Of a stretch of DNA of 64,000 nt, positions 1 to 6,988 are shown one piece after another. The notes beneath the pieces are model-generated. The model ran no database searches. It was not told the origin of the DNA and worked only from the letters and a program-made list of their open reading frames with translations. A program made the position numbers and the translations under genes. The stretch covers positions 62,001 through 126,000 of the forward strand of contig NZ_BNBM01000024.1 of NCBI RefSeq assembly GCF_014655715.1. Reading direction: 5' to 3'. Numbering within the stretch: the stretch's first letter is position 1; each line of letters begins with the position of its first letter. The stretch is from Streptomyces lanatus (GTDB lineage Bacteria; Actinomycetota; Actinomycetes; Streptomycetales; Streptomycetaceae).

Positions 1-1
1 C

Positions 2-133
2 GGGGACGTGGTGGTGACGATGATGACCGAGGGGCGCGGCTTCTCCAACGCCAAGGCGAAGCGGGAGCTGGGCTGGGAGCCGCGCTATCCGTCGTGGCGG
101 CAGGGGTTCCGGGAGGAACTGGCCGGGTCGTAG
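2..133 (+). CDS. C-terminal fragment of an NAD-dependent epimerase/dehydratase-like protein
   Basis: The window opens inside this gene; 43 codons run to a TAG at 131-133. The tail contains KRELGWEPRYPSWRQGF, the usual ending of extended short-chain dehydrogenases of the nucleotide-sugar epimerase type, in which a helix bearing a (K/R)xxLGWxPxY motif closes the substrate domain. The Rossmann and catalytic YxxxK parts lie outside the window, so substrate and exact family cannot be given. The following 140 bases up to the HxlR gene hold no gene I can support. Confidence 0.7.
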   Translation, partial: GDVVVTMMTEGRGFSNAKAKRELGWEPRYPSWRQGFREELAGS

Positions 134-273
134 CAACCGCGTCACCTGCCACCCAGCGCCTGCCTACCAATACCCACTTATTTGTGCGTACTTGGCAGCG
201 CTCCCCCGCCGCCGCACCCTGGATGTGGGTGATCGACGAGGCGGCGGACGGAGGAGGAGGAAGTCAGTGCCGG

Positions 274-621
274 TCAGGAGACCGGCAGGGCCTCGGTCAG
301 CCGCTCCAGGCGGCGGTGGCCCCAGTCTGAGAGCGGGCCGAGCGCCTCGGCCAGATCGCGGCCGAAGTCGGTCAGGGAGTAGACGGTCTTCGGCGGCAGT
401 ACGTCATGCACCTCACGGTGCACCAGACCGTCCTCCTCCATCTCGCGCAGCGCCTGGGTCAGCACCTTCTCGCTGAGGCCCGGCAGCCGGCGGCGCAGTT
501 CCGCCGGGCGGTGCGGGCCGGACTCCATCAGCCACAGCAGCGATGTCTTCCACTTGCCGTCGATCACTGCGATCGCGGCAGTCACCCCGCAGACGTTCGG
601 ATCATGGCGCCGATTCGTCAT
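274..621 (-). CDS. HxlR-family winged-helix transcriptional regulator
   Basis: A 115-residue protein of normal HxlR length. It has the family core: an N-terminal helix with a cysteine (Cys11, DPNVCGVTAA), the helix WKTSLLWLM, the recognition segment RLPGLSEKVLTQALREMEEDGL, and a wing with VYSLTDFGRDL. HxlR proteins bind DNA as dimers and several sense electrophiles or oxidants through a cysteine near this position; that role is an inference here. It is divergent from the imine-reductase-like gene starting at 673, with only 51 bases between the two start codons, and a 13-base palindrome lies in that gap. It probably controls that neighbour and itself. Confidence 0.9.
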   Translation of the reverse strand: MTNRRHDPNVCGVTAAIAVIDGKWKTSLLWLMESGPHRPAELRRRLPGLSEKVLTQALREMEEDGLVHREVHDVLPPKTVYSLTDFGRDLAEALGPLSDWGHRRLERLTEALPVS

Positions 622-648
622 GTCTCCACCCCTTTTGCCATCAATTAT

Positions 649-661
649 CTGTACTTTACAG
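649..661. promoter_or_regulatory. Candidate HxlR operator in the divergent promoter
   Basis: CTGTACTTTACAG is a palindrome with 5-base arms (CTGTA/TACAG) around CTT. It lies 11 bases before the ATG of the imine-reductase-like gene and within the 51-base divergent gap. The surrounding bases are AT-rich for this genome, as expected of a promoter. The regulator assignment is inferred from position only. Confidence 0.45.
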
Positions 662-672
662 GGAGTTCAGCA

Positions 673-1566
673 ATGCCCACCTACGACCACGACTCCGCCG
701 TCACCGTCATCGGTCTCGGCCCGATGGGCCGCACGCTCGCCGGTACGTTCCTGGACGCGGGGCTGCGGGTCACCGTCTGGAACCGCACCCCCGGGCGGGA
801 CCGGGACCTCGTCGAGCGTGGCGCCACGTCGGCCGCCTCGGCGGCGGAGGCGGTCGCCGCCTCCCCGCTGACCGTCGTCTGCGTGGTGAACTACGACGCC
901 TCCGACGCCGTCCTCCGGCAGGACGACGTCACCGACGCCCTCAAGGGCCGTACGGTCGTCAACCTCACCGCCGACACCCCGGCCCGGGCCCGCGACACGG
1001 CCGCATGGGCGGCCGAGCACGGCATCCGCTACCTGGACGGCGCGATCATGACGCCGACCACGGCCATCGGGACCCCCGACGGAGTCTTCCTGCACAGCGG
1101 TCCCTCGGACCTGTACCGCGAGCACCAGGACGTGCTGTTCGCCCTGGGCGGCTCCCACACCCACCTGGGCGAGGACGTCGGCCGGGCCGCCTCCTACGAC
1201 ATCGCCCTGCTCGACATCTTCTGGACGGCGATGGCGGGCTACGCGCACGCCGTCGCCATCGCCCGGGCCGAGGGCATCACCGCACGCGAGCTGGCCCCCT
1301 TCGCCTCCGGTATCTCCGCGATCCTGCCGGCGCTGTTCGAGGAGTTCGCGGGGGACGTCGACGAGGGCACCTACTCGGGCGAGCTCAACCCGATCACCTC
1401 CGGCGTCTCCACCATGGCCCACATCATCGAGGCCTCCGAGTCCCACGGCATCGAGGCGACCGTCATGCGCGCCGCCGAGGGCCAGGCCCGCCGAGCCATC
1501 GGCCTCGGCCACGAGACGGACGGCTTCATGCGGGTCACGGAGATGCTGGGCCGCCCCCGGCGCTGA
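673..1566 (+). CDS. Imine reductase-type NADPH-dependent beta-hydroxyacid dehydrogenase-like oxidoreductase
   Basis: A 297-residue protein. The ATG at 673 is preferred because the Rossmann motif GLGPMG follows directly (residues 14-19); upstream in-frame codons overlap the HxlR gene. After the cofactor domain (VTVWNRTPGR, typical of NADPH binding) comes LDGAIMTPTTAIGTPDGVF, a hallmark of bacterial imine reductases, and the inter-domain helix SYDIALLDIFWTAMAGYAHA, whose Asp or Tyr is the usual proton-donor position. The all-helical C-terminal half completes the dimer active site. These enzymes reduce cyclic imines or carry out reductive amination; the native substrate is unknown. The 3' end overlaps the convergent HAD gene by 32 bases. 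Family assignment is firm, substrate is not. Confidence 0.88.
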   Translation: MPTYDHDSAVTVIGLGPMGRTLAGTFLDAGLRVTVWNRTPGRDRDLVERGATSAASAAEAVAASPLTVVCVVNYDASDAVLRQDDVTDALKGRTVVNLTADTPARARDTAAWAAEHGIRYLDGAIMTPTTAIGTPDGVFLHSGPSDLYREHQDVLFALGGSHTHLGEDVGRAASYDIALLDIFWTAMAGYAHAVAIARAEGITARELAPFASGISAILPALFEEFAGDVDEGTYSGELNPITSGVSTMAHIIEASESHGIEATVMRAAEGQARRAIGLGHETDGFMRVTEMLGRPRR

Positions 1567-2092
1567 CGGCCCCGGTAGCGCCGGTACTCCCGGTGATCCC
1601 GGTGATCCACTCCTCCATCGCGGCGAAGTCACGCTCACCGAGCCCGTAGCGCTGGTCGACGCGGTGGAGGAGAGCGGGCCCGGGGTGTTCGGCGGCCACC
1701 AAGGCCCGGTCGGCGTCGGTGATCTCGTCGTCGACCCAGACGAAGGGACGCCCGGCGGCCCAGGCCACCAGCGGCCGTGTCTTCCAGTGGGGGGCGCGGG
1801 GCCCGGTAGCGGGTTCCGCGTCCTCGTCCGGCCAGTCGACCAGCGGCAACGCCGGAAGACCGAGCCAGGGCGCGAGCACCGCATTCGCGTCGTCCATCCA
1901 GGTCGTGGCCCACACCAGCTCGACACCGAGGACGGTGAGCCGCTTCAGGCGGGTGCCGAGTGCGGGATCGACTCGGGTCAGCAGGGGGTGAGCGGGTCGG
2001 CCGGGCGCGGTGCCGGGCGGCTCGTGCAGCGGATACGGACGTTCCGCCCCGAAGGGGATCAGCGGACCGTCGACGTCGAGGAACAGGAGCAT
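1535..2092 (-). CDS. HAD-like hydrolase
   Basis: About 185 residues. The start at 2092 is chosen because MLLFLDVDGPL places the HAD motif I aspartates (Asp6, Asp8) at the N-terminus; an upstream extension would run through non-conserved sequence and the next gene's promoter. A Thr-containing motif II region (VWATTWMDDAN) and an acidic motif IV-like VDDEITDAD are visible. The type resembles small Streptomyces HAD proteins of unknown substrate. Its last 32 bases overlap the convergent oxidoreductase gene. Confidence 0.82.
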   Translation of the reverse strand: MLLFLDVDGPLIPFGAERPYPLHEPPGTAPGRPAHPLLTRVDPALGTRLKRLTVLGVELVWATTWMDDANAVLAPWLGLPALPLVDWPDEDAEPATGPRAPHWKTRPLVAWAAGRPFVWVDDEITDADRALVAAEHPGPALLHRVDQRYGLGERDFAAMEEWITGITGSTGATGAVSAGGGPASP

Positions 2093-2306
2093 CGAAAACA
2101 GGATCACCCCTGGCAGGGGAACTGCGCTAGTGTCACCGATATGACTGCCGGGTCGGCCTTGTGCCGTGAGCGAGTTGGGTGTTGCCCGGCCTCTGAGTGA
2201 GGTCGCGGTGGTGGGCCAGGGGCCCGCCTCTTTCTCTTCGCCTTCGTCCGTACGGAAACCACCGACGGAACCAACGACGGAAATCAGCGACAGAGAAAGC
2301 GAGAGA

Positions 2307-3146
2307 ATGCCCAACGACTTCAATCAGCAGGTCATCGACGAGTTCCGCGCCAACAAGGGCCGCGTCGGCGGCTACTTCGAAGGTGCCCGTCTCCTTCTGC
2401 TCACCACCACCGGCGCCCGCACCGGCCGCCCCCACACCACCCCCGTCGGCTATCTCCCCGACGACGACCGCGTCCTGGTCATCGCCTCGGCCGCCGGCGC
2501 CCCCAGTCACCCGGCGTGGTTCCACAACCTCGTCGCGAACCCCCAAGTCACCATCGAGAGCGGCGCGTTCACCTACGACGCGCGCGCGGTCGTCCTCGAT
2601 GCCGAGGAGCGGGACCGGGCCTTCGCGCGGGCCGTGGAGGCGGATCCGGGCTGGGCGGAGTACCAGAAGAAGACGGAGCGGGTGATCCCGGTGATCGCCC
2701 TGTACGAGATGGCCCAGGACGGCCCCCCGAACATCAACGCGTCCTCCATGGGCGAGGCCATCAAGGTCGTCCACGACGCCTTCCGCCGCGAACTTGCCCT
2801 GATCCGCGAGGAGATGGCCAAGACCGAGGGCTCCACACTGGGCGCCCAGCTCCGCGTCAACTGCCTCACCTTCTGCGCGGGTCTCCACAACCACCACTCC
2901 GGTGAGGACATGGCCCTCTTCCCGTTCCTGGCCGACCGCCATGCCGAGCTGGCCCCGGCCGTGGCCCGGCTGCGGGAGGAGCATGAGCGCATCGCCGCCC
3001 TCGTCGAGGACCTGCGGCACGCCGTGACCGCCGAGCACCCGGACCCGGCCACCGCCCGCGCCGAGGTGGAGCGCCTCACGACGGAACTGGAGGCTCATCT
3101 GACGTACGAGGAAGAGCAGTTGATCCCGGTCCTCGACCCGGCGTAG
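2307..3146 (+). CDS. DUF385 (deazaflavin-dependent nitroreductase-like) protein fused to a hemerythrin HHE domain
   Basis: A 279-residue two-domain protein. Residues about 1-135 match the Ddn/DUF385 split-barrel family (LLLLTTTGARTGRPHTTPVGY, then ASAAGAPSHPAWFHNL), which uses F420 or flavin and reduces nitro or quinone compounds. Residues about 145-279 are a hemerythrin-like four-helix bundle with metal-ligand patterns HNHHSGEDMALFP, EEHERI and HLTYEEEQLIP, expected to bind a di-iron site. The ATG at 2307 is chosen because conservation begins there and an AGAGAAAGCGAGAG purine stretch precedes it. The fusion suggests a redox enzyme coupled to an oxygen- or nitric-oxide-reactive iron module; the actual reaction is unknown. 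It converges on the helR-like gene. Confidence 0.85.
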   Translation: MPNDFNQQVIDEFRANKGRVGGYFEGARLLLLTTTGARTGRPHTTPVGYLPDDDRVLVIASAAGAPSHPAWFHNLVANPQVTIESGAFTYDARAVVLDAEERDRAFARAVEADPGWAEYQKKTERVIPVIALYEMAQDGPPNINASSMGEAIKVVHDAFRRELALIREEMAKTEGSTLGAQLRVNCLTFCAGLHNHHSGEDMALFPFLADRHAELAPAVARLREEHERIAALVEDLRHAVTAEHPDPATARAEVERLTTELEAHLTYEEEQLIPVLDPA

Positions 3147-3173
3147 GACGCGGACGCGGCATGACCGGAGAGC

Positions 3174-3213
3174 GGGAGGCCGACGCCCCTCATCACCATG
3201 GCAACGGCCTCCC
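3174..3213. terminator. Hairpin between convergent genes
   Basis: GGGAGGCCG (3174-3182) pairs perfectly with CGGCCTCCC (3205-3213). It separates the DUF385-hemerythrin gene from the convergent helR-like gene and overlaps the last bases of the latter. Probably a bidirectional terminator. Confidence 0.55.
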
Positions 3214-5250
3214 GTGCACCACCTCCAGCCCCGCCACGGCCCGTGTCACCACCACATACAGCCGCCGCAGCCCCCGCTCCTCGTGCTCCTCCCCCTCCAC
3301 GATCGCCGCCGGCTCCACGGCGACGACATGGTCGTACTCCAGCCCCTTCACCACACTCGCCGGTACGACGGCCACCCGCGCCCCCATCTCGTCCGCGCCC
3401 TCCGTCTCGATCCCGGCCGCCGCCAGCGCCTCCCGCACCCGGCCCACCTCCCCATCGGCCGCGACGACCCCCACCGACCCCTCCCGGCCCAGCGCGTCCC
3501 GGACAGCACCCACGACCGCGCCGGGCAGATCGCCGCCCGCCTCCCGGAACCGCAACTCCCCGTCCCCGCGTAGCTGGGGGTCCCCCCGCTTGCGGGGGAG
3601 GGCCGCCGGGACCTCCACATCCACCCGCTCCAGCAGCCGGTTGGCCAGCTCCAGCACCGCACGCGGCACCCGGAACCCGAGGGTGAGCGGTACGACCACC
3701 GCGTCCGGCTTCCCCAGCTGCCCGAGCACCGTCCGCCAGGACCGCGCGGCCCACGGCGTCGTGCCCTGCGCCAGATCCCCCAGCACGGTCATCGACCCGA
3801 AGACGGCCCGGCGCGCGATCGCCCTGCACTCCATCGGCGACAGGTCCTGCGCCTCGTCGACGACGACATGGCCGTACTGCTGTGGGTGCTCGATGAGCCC
3901 GGCGACCTCGTCGAGCAGCACGAGATCGGCGGCCGACCAGCGCGCCGACTTCCATGACCGCGGCGGCACGGCCCACAGCAGCGCCTTCTGCTCGTCGGCG
4001 TCCAGCACCCCCTCGGCGGCCTCCGCCAACACCCCCGGATCCATGAGCAGTTCGGCCACCACCTCCTCGGGCCGGACCCGCGGCCACACGGCGTCGACAT
4101 ACGCCCCGACCGCCCGCGACCGCGAGATCTTCTGCAGCCAGGCGGCACCCGGCGGCCCGCCGCGCCGCTCGGCCTGCTCCAGAATCATCTGCACCACACG
4201 TGTCCGCACCCGCTCCCGCCCCACGGCGTACGGCGGCTCCTCCGCCCGCACCCCGGTCAGGATCCGCAGCAGCCGCTCCTCCGAGACCCGCCACCGGTAG
4301 GAGCCGTCGGGAACGGCGAGCGGTCCCGATATGCCCGGCCCTCTGCCCACCCGGGCATAGAGGGCCCGACGCAGCACCTCCGCCATCCGCCCGTCATGCT
4401 TCACGGCCGCCGCCCGCGCCTCATCCGTCCCCTTGACCGGATGCCGGGCGATCTCGTCCCGCAGCGTGGACTGCCGTACGCCGGTCTCGCCGAGGGCGGG
4501 GAGCACCTCGGAGATGTACGACAGGAAGGTCCGGTTGGGTCCGAGGATCAGCAGGCCGCCGCGCCTGATGCGCTGTGGGTGGGTGTAGAGCAGATACGCG
4601 GCACGGTGCAGCCCGACCGCGGTCTTGCCGGTGCCCGGGGCGCCCTGCACACACACGGAGACGGCGAGGTCGCCCCGTACGAGATCGTCCTGCTCGGGCT
4701 GGATGGTGGCGGCGATGTCGCGCATCGGCCCGACGCGCGGCCGCTCGATCTCCCGGGCGACGATCTCGCTCGCCCGGGACTCGCCCCGGTCGAGATGCTC
4801 GTCCTCCAGGCCGGTCAGGTCGGTGGAATCCCCGCGGCTGCCCGGCGCCCAGCCGAACCGCCGCCGCACGGTGACGCCCTGCGGGTCCCGGGCGGAGGCC
4901 TGATAGAAAGCGCGGGAGACGGGTGCCCGCCAGTCGACGACGAGGGGCGGCTCGGCGGGATGCTCACTGATCCGCAGCCGCCCGATGTGCAGCGCCCGGT
5001 GCTCCCCGGCGGCGAAGTCCAGCCGCCCGAAGAACAACGGCCCCTCCGGCAGCTCATGCAGCGCCTTGGCCTGGCTGCGCAGCTGATAGCCGAGGACCTC
5101 GGCGTCGGCCCCGGACGCCGAGGCGTTCTCACCGATGACGACCTGTTCGTCGGCGCCGTCGACCATGCCGGCGAGGGCGGTGCGGCAGCGGGCGTGATGA
5201 GCGCGTTCGCGGTCGAGGGTGTGCCGGAGGGCGGAGTCGGTCGTCGTCAT
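3193..5250 (-). CDS. helR: HelD/HelR-like RNA polymerase-recycling motor ATPase (UvrD-like superfamily 1)
   Basis: About 685 residues from the ATG at 5250; a TTG six codons upstream is the alternative. The protein has a charged coiled-coil-like N-terminus (RERAHHARCRTALAGM), a Walker A motif GAPGTGKT near residue 205, a Walker B DEAQD and a C-terminal UvrD-type VTRA motif, all typical of HelD-class SF1 ATPases. HelD proteins insert arms into RNA polymerase and release stalled complexes; Streptomyces HelR also displaces rifamycins from the enzyme. The closest fit is HelR, but I cannot separate it from other Streptomyces HelD paralogues by eye. A TetR gene lies 51 bases upstream on the same strand. 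The coding region contains an in-frame GC-rich repeat (3568-3600). Confidence 0.78.
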   Translation of the reverse strand: MTTTDSALRHTLDRERAHHARCRTALAGMVDGADEQVVIGENASASGADAEVLGYQLRSQAKALHELPEGPLFFGRLDFAAGEHRALHIGRLRISEHPAEPPLVVDWRAPVSRAFYQASARDPQGVTVRRRFGWAPGSRGDSTDLTGLEDEHLDRGESRASEIVAREIERPRVGPMRDIAATIQPEQDDLVRGDLAVSVCVQGAPGTGKTAVGLHRAAYLLYTHPQRIRRGGLLILGPNRTFLSYISEVLPALGETGVRQSTLRDEIARHPVKGTDEARAAAVKHDGRMAEVLRRALYARVGRGPGISGPLAVPDGSYRWRVSEERLLRILTGVRAEEPPYAVGRERVRTRVVQMILEQAERRGGPPGAAWLQKISRSRAVGAYVDAVWPRVRPEEVVAELLMDPGVLAEAAEGVLDADEQKALLWAVPPRSWKSARWSAADLVLLDEVAGLIEHPQQYGHVVVDEAQDLSPMECRAIARRAVFGSMTVLGDLAQGTTPWAARSWRTVLGQLGKPDAVVVPLTLGFRVPRAVLELANRLLERVDVEVPAALPRKRGDPQLRGDGELRFREAGGDLPGAVVGAVRDALGREGSVGVVAADGEVGRVREALAAAGIETEGADEMGARVAVVPASVVKGLEYDHVVAVEPAAIVEGEEHEERGLRRLYVVVTRAVAGLEVVHGRPLPW
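3568..3600. repeat. Short GC-rich hairpin repeat embedded in the helR-like coding sequence
   Basis: The segment carries runs of G and C with a perfect inverted repeat CCCCCGC-TT-GCGGGGG at 3583-3598. It is translated in frame as PRKRGDPQL inside a region that otherwise reads as helicase. Similar short G/C-run repeats are scattered between and inside Streptomyces genes. That this is an insertion rather than native sequence is inferred from composition. Confidence 0.5.
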
Positions 5251-5301
5251 GCAAAAGAGCGTACCCAAATAACGTGACCGAGTTAAATTATTTACCGAGC
5301 C

Positions 5302-5970
5302 TCACTCGGACGAGTGCGTGAACGACGGCGACAACCCCATCTCCAGCAGCCCGAACGCCCGCTCCGCCGCCACCACCGCGTCCCCCTTGACCTCAGCCAC
5401 CGGATCCCCCGCCGAGATCCGCCGCCAGTTCTCCTGCGCGAGGATCCGCTGCACGGCCACGATCTGCCCCGCCGCGAGCCGCGCCTCCAACCCGCCACCG
5501 AGCGCCTCGGCGAGCGCGGCCTCCGAACGCTCCAGATAGGCGTACATGCGCGCGACCAGGGCCGGCGTCCCGTACACCAGCGAGTGGAAGGCGAGCACCG
5601 CGGGATGGTCATTGACCCCGGTGATCGGGTCGCCCCGCTCGATCCCGTCCACGAAATGCCGCCGCAGCGCCTCGACGGGCGAAGGCCCCTCCCCCACGGC
5701 CCCCTCCCCCACGACCCGCGCCGCCTCGTCCTCGTGATCGGCGATCCGGTACAGCACGAGGTCCTCCTTCGCCGGGAAGTACCGGAACAGCGTCGGCTTG
5801 GAGATCTCCGCGGCGGCGGCGACCTCGGCGACCGAGACGGCGTCGAAGCCCTTCTCGATGAAGAGCCGGATGGCGGTCTCGGAGACGGTCTCGTACATCC
5901 GGCGCTTCTTGCGCTCGCGGAGCCCGACCTCCGTGCTGGTGCGGTCGTCGCTCGTGCCGGTCTCGCTCAT
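5302..5970 (-). CDS. TetR-family transcriptional regulator
   Basis: A 222-residue protein with a classic N-terminal TetR helix-turn-helix: RKKRRMYETVSETAIRLFIEKGF, then VSVAEVAAAAEISKPTLFRYFPAKEDLV (about residues 20-75). The rest is the helical ligand and dimer domain (FHSLVYGTPALVARMYAYLERSEAALAEAL). It precedes the helR-like gene on the same strand by 51 bases, so the two may form one transcript. In related actinobacteria such regulators often repress stress or drug-response genes; no ligand can be inferred from sequence. Confidence 0.92.
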   Translation of the reverse strand: MSETGTSDDRTSTEVGLRERKKRRMYETVSETAIRLFIEKGFDAVSVAEVAAAAEISKPTLFRYFPAKEDLVLYRIADHEDEAARVVGEGAVGEGPSPVEALRRHFVDGIERGDPITGVNDHPAVLAFHSLVYGTPALVARMYAYLERSEAALAEALGGGLEARLAAGQIVAVQRILAQENWRRISAGDPVAEVKGDAVVAAERAFGLLEMGLSPSFTHSSE

Positions 5971-6010
5971 GTCCGTGAGCCTACGCGCGACCTGCCCGGG
6001 GCCACCGGCC

Positions 6011-6907
6011 TCAGGCTGCGGCCCGCTGCGGCCAGTCCGGCCTCTTGGCGAGGAACCAGAGGTCGTCGAAGTGTTTGATCCAGGTGGCGACAGCCGCCTC
6101 GGCGGCAGCGGTACCCTCCCGCGACCACACGTTGAGATCGGTTCTGTAGCCCTTGGGGTCGTAGAACTCCGGCCCCGACTCGCGCAGCCGCATCCGTGCC
6201 GACACGTCGTACAGGCCGTGCAGCACCTGGCCCCGGTTGAAGATGCAGATCTTGTCGCGCGGGATGCCGGGATAGCAGCGGTACTCGCACTGGACGGTCA
6301 GTTTGCCGGGCGCGGTGAGCCGTACGGCGAGGTCGGACAGTATGTCGTCGTACTCCTGGCAGCGGCGGATCATGCGCAGCCGGAAGGCCGGGTCGTCCAC
6401 CGGGCGGGTGTCATCGGTGTCATCGCCGACCCTGGACGGCACGGTCATGGGCTGCCCGAAGTCCGGCACCAGGATGCGCACCAGGACGCTCCTGGTGGGC
6501 CCCGGGTTGTCGAAGAGGCCCTCCAAGCGGTGGTACAGCTCGTTGTAGAGCGTCTCGCCGGTGTAACCGAGGAAGCTGATCTCCACCCGCCTGGCCTGGA
6601 AGGCCTCGCTGACGAATCCGCCCAGCTGGCTGGAGTTCACCAGGGCGCGCGACGGCACGCGTACCGAGGAGGACAGTTCCCGGACCGCGTCGTACAGCAC
6701 ATAGCCGACCAGGCTGAGCAGGGCTCCGCCGAGGAAGGCCTTGCCTTCCAGCGCCTCACCGACCGGCTTGACGAACTGGGCGATCAAGCCGGTGACGAAG
6801 ATGCCGATGAGCACGACGCGGGTCACCAGCGGTTCGAAGCGTTCCTGGAACCGCCTCAGCCGCTGCCCCACCCCGTCGCCAGTCGGTCCGTTTCCCCCGC
6901 TGGACAT
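6011..6907 (-). CDS. Two-TM membrane protein carrying a DevA-type C-terminal domain
   Basis: A 298-residue protein of no family I can name. A short N-terminal region is followed by two hydrophobic helices (about residues 28-46 and 57-73), then a soluble domain from about residue 92. That domain follows the same pattern as the C-terminal halves of the three GntR regulators nearby (9397-13378): a T-x-E-T-L element (TGETLYNEL), a VRILVP strand, a D-D acidic patch, a long helix with RCQEYDDILSDL, the strand pair around KICIFNRGQVLHGLYDV, and an aromatic ending HFDDLWFLAK. The regulators show TSETL, VRLLLP, KLYLLNGDEALIGYY and KWFDALWE at the same places. It is the last gene of a same-strand row of genes including the tandem kinase and a GntR gene. 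I infer a membrane-tethered sensor for the signal those regulators read. Confidence 0.75.
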   Translation of the reverse strand: MSSGGNGPTGDGVGQRLRRFQERFEPLVTRVVLIGIFVTGLIAQFVKPVGEALEGKAFLGGALLSLVGYVLYDAVRELSSSVRVPSRALVNSSQLGGFVSEAFQARRVEISFLGYTGETLYNELYHRLEGLFDNPGPTRSVLVRILVPDFGQPMTVPSRVGDDTDDTRPVDDPAFRLRMIRRCQEYDDILSDLAVRLTAPGKLTVQCEYRCYPGIPRDKICIFNRGQVLHGLYDVSARMRLRESGPEFYDPKGYRTDLNVWSREGTAAAEAAVATWIKHFDDLWFLAKRPDWPQRAAA

Positions 6908-6988
6908 CCCCGACCCACCCTCCGCCGCGTTGCCGACGGACCGTCATATGCCCGTGGGCAAAACACATTTGGGTGAATCATGGTGCCC

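Noticed and set aside
543..1649. Long open frames overlapping the imine-reductase gene in other frames
   Set aside because: Arg/Pro/Gly-rich translations typical of off-frame reading in high-GC DNA; no motifs.
5251..5301. Rifamycin-associated element upstream of the helR-like gene
   Set aside because: No long inverted repeat seen in this 51-base, AT-rich gap.
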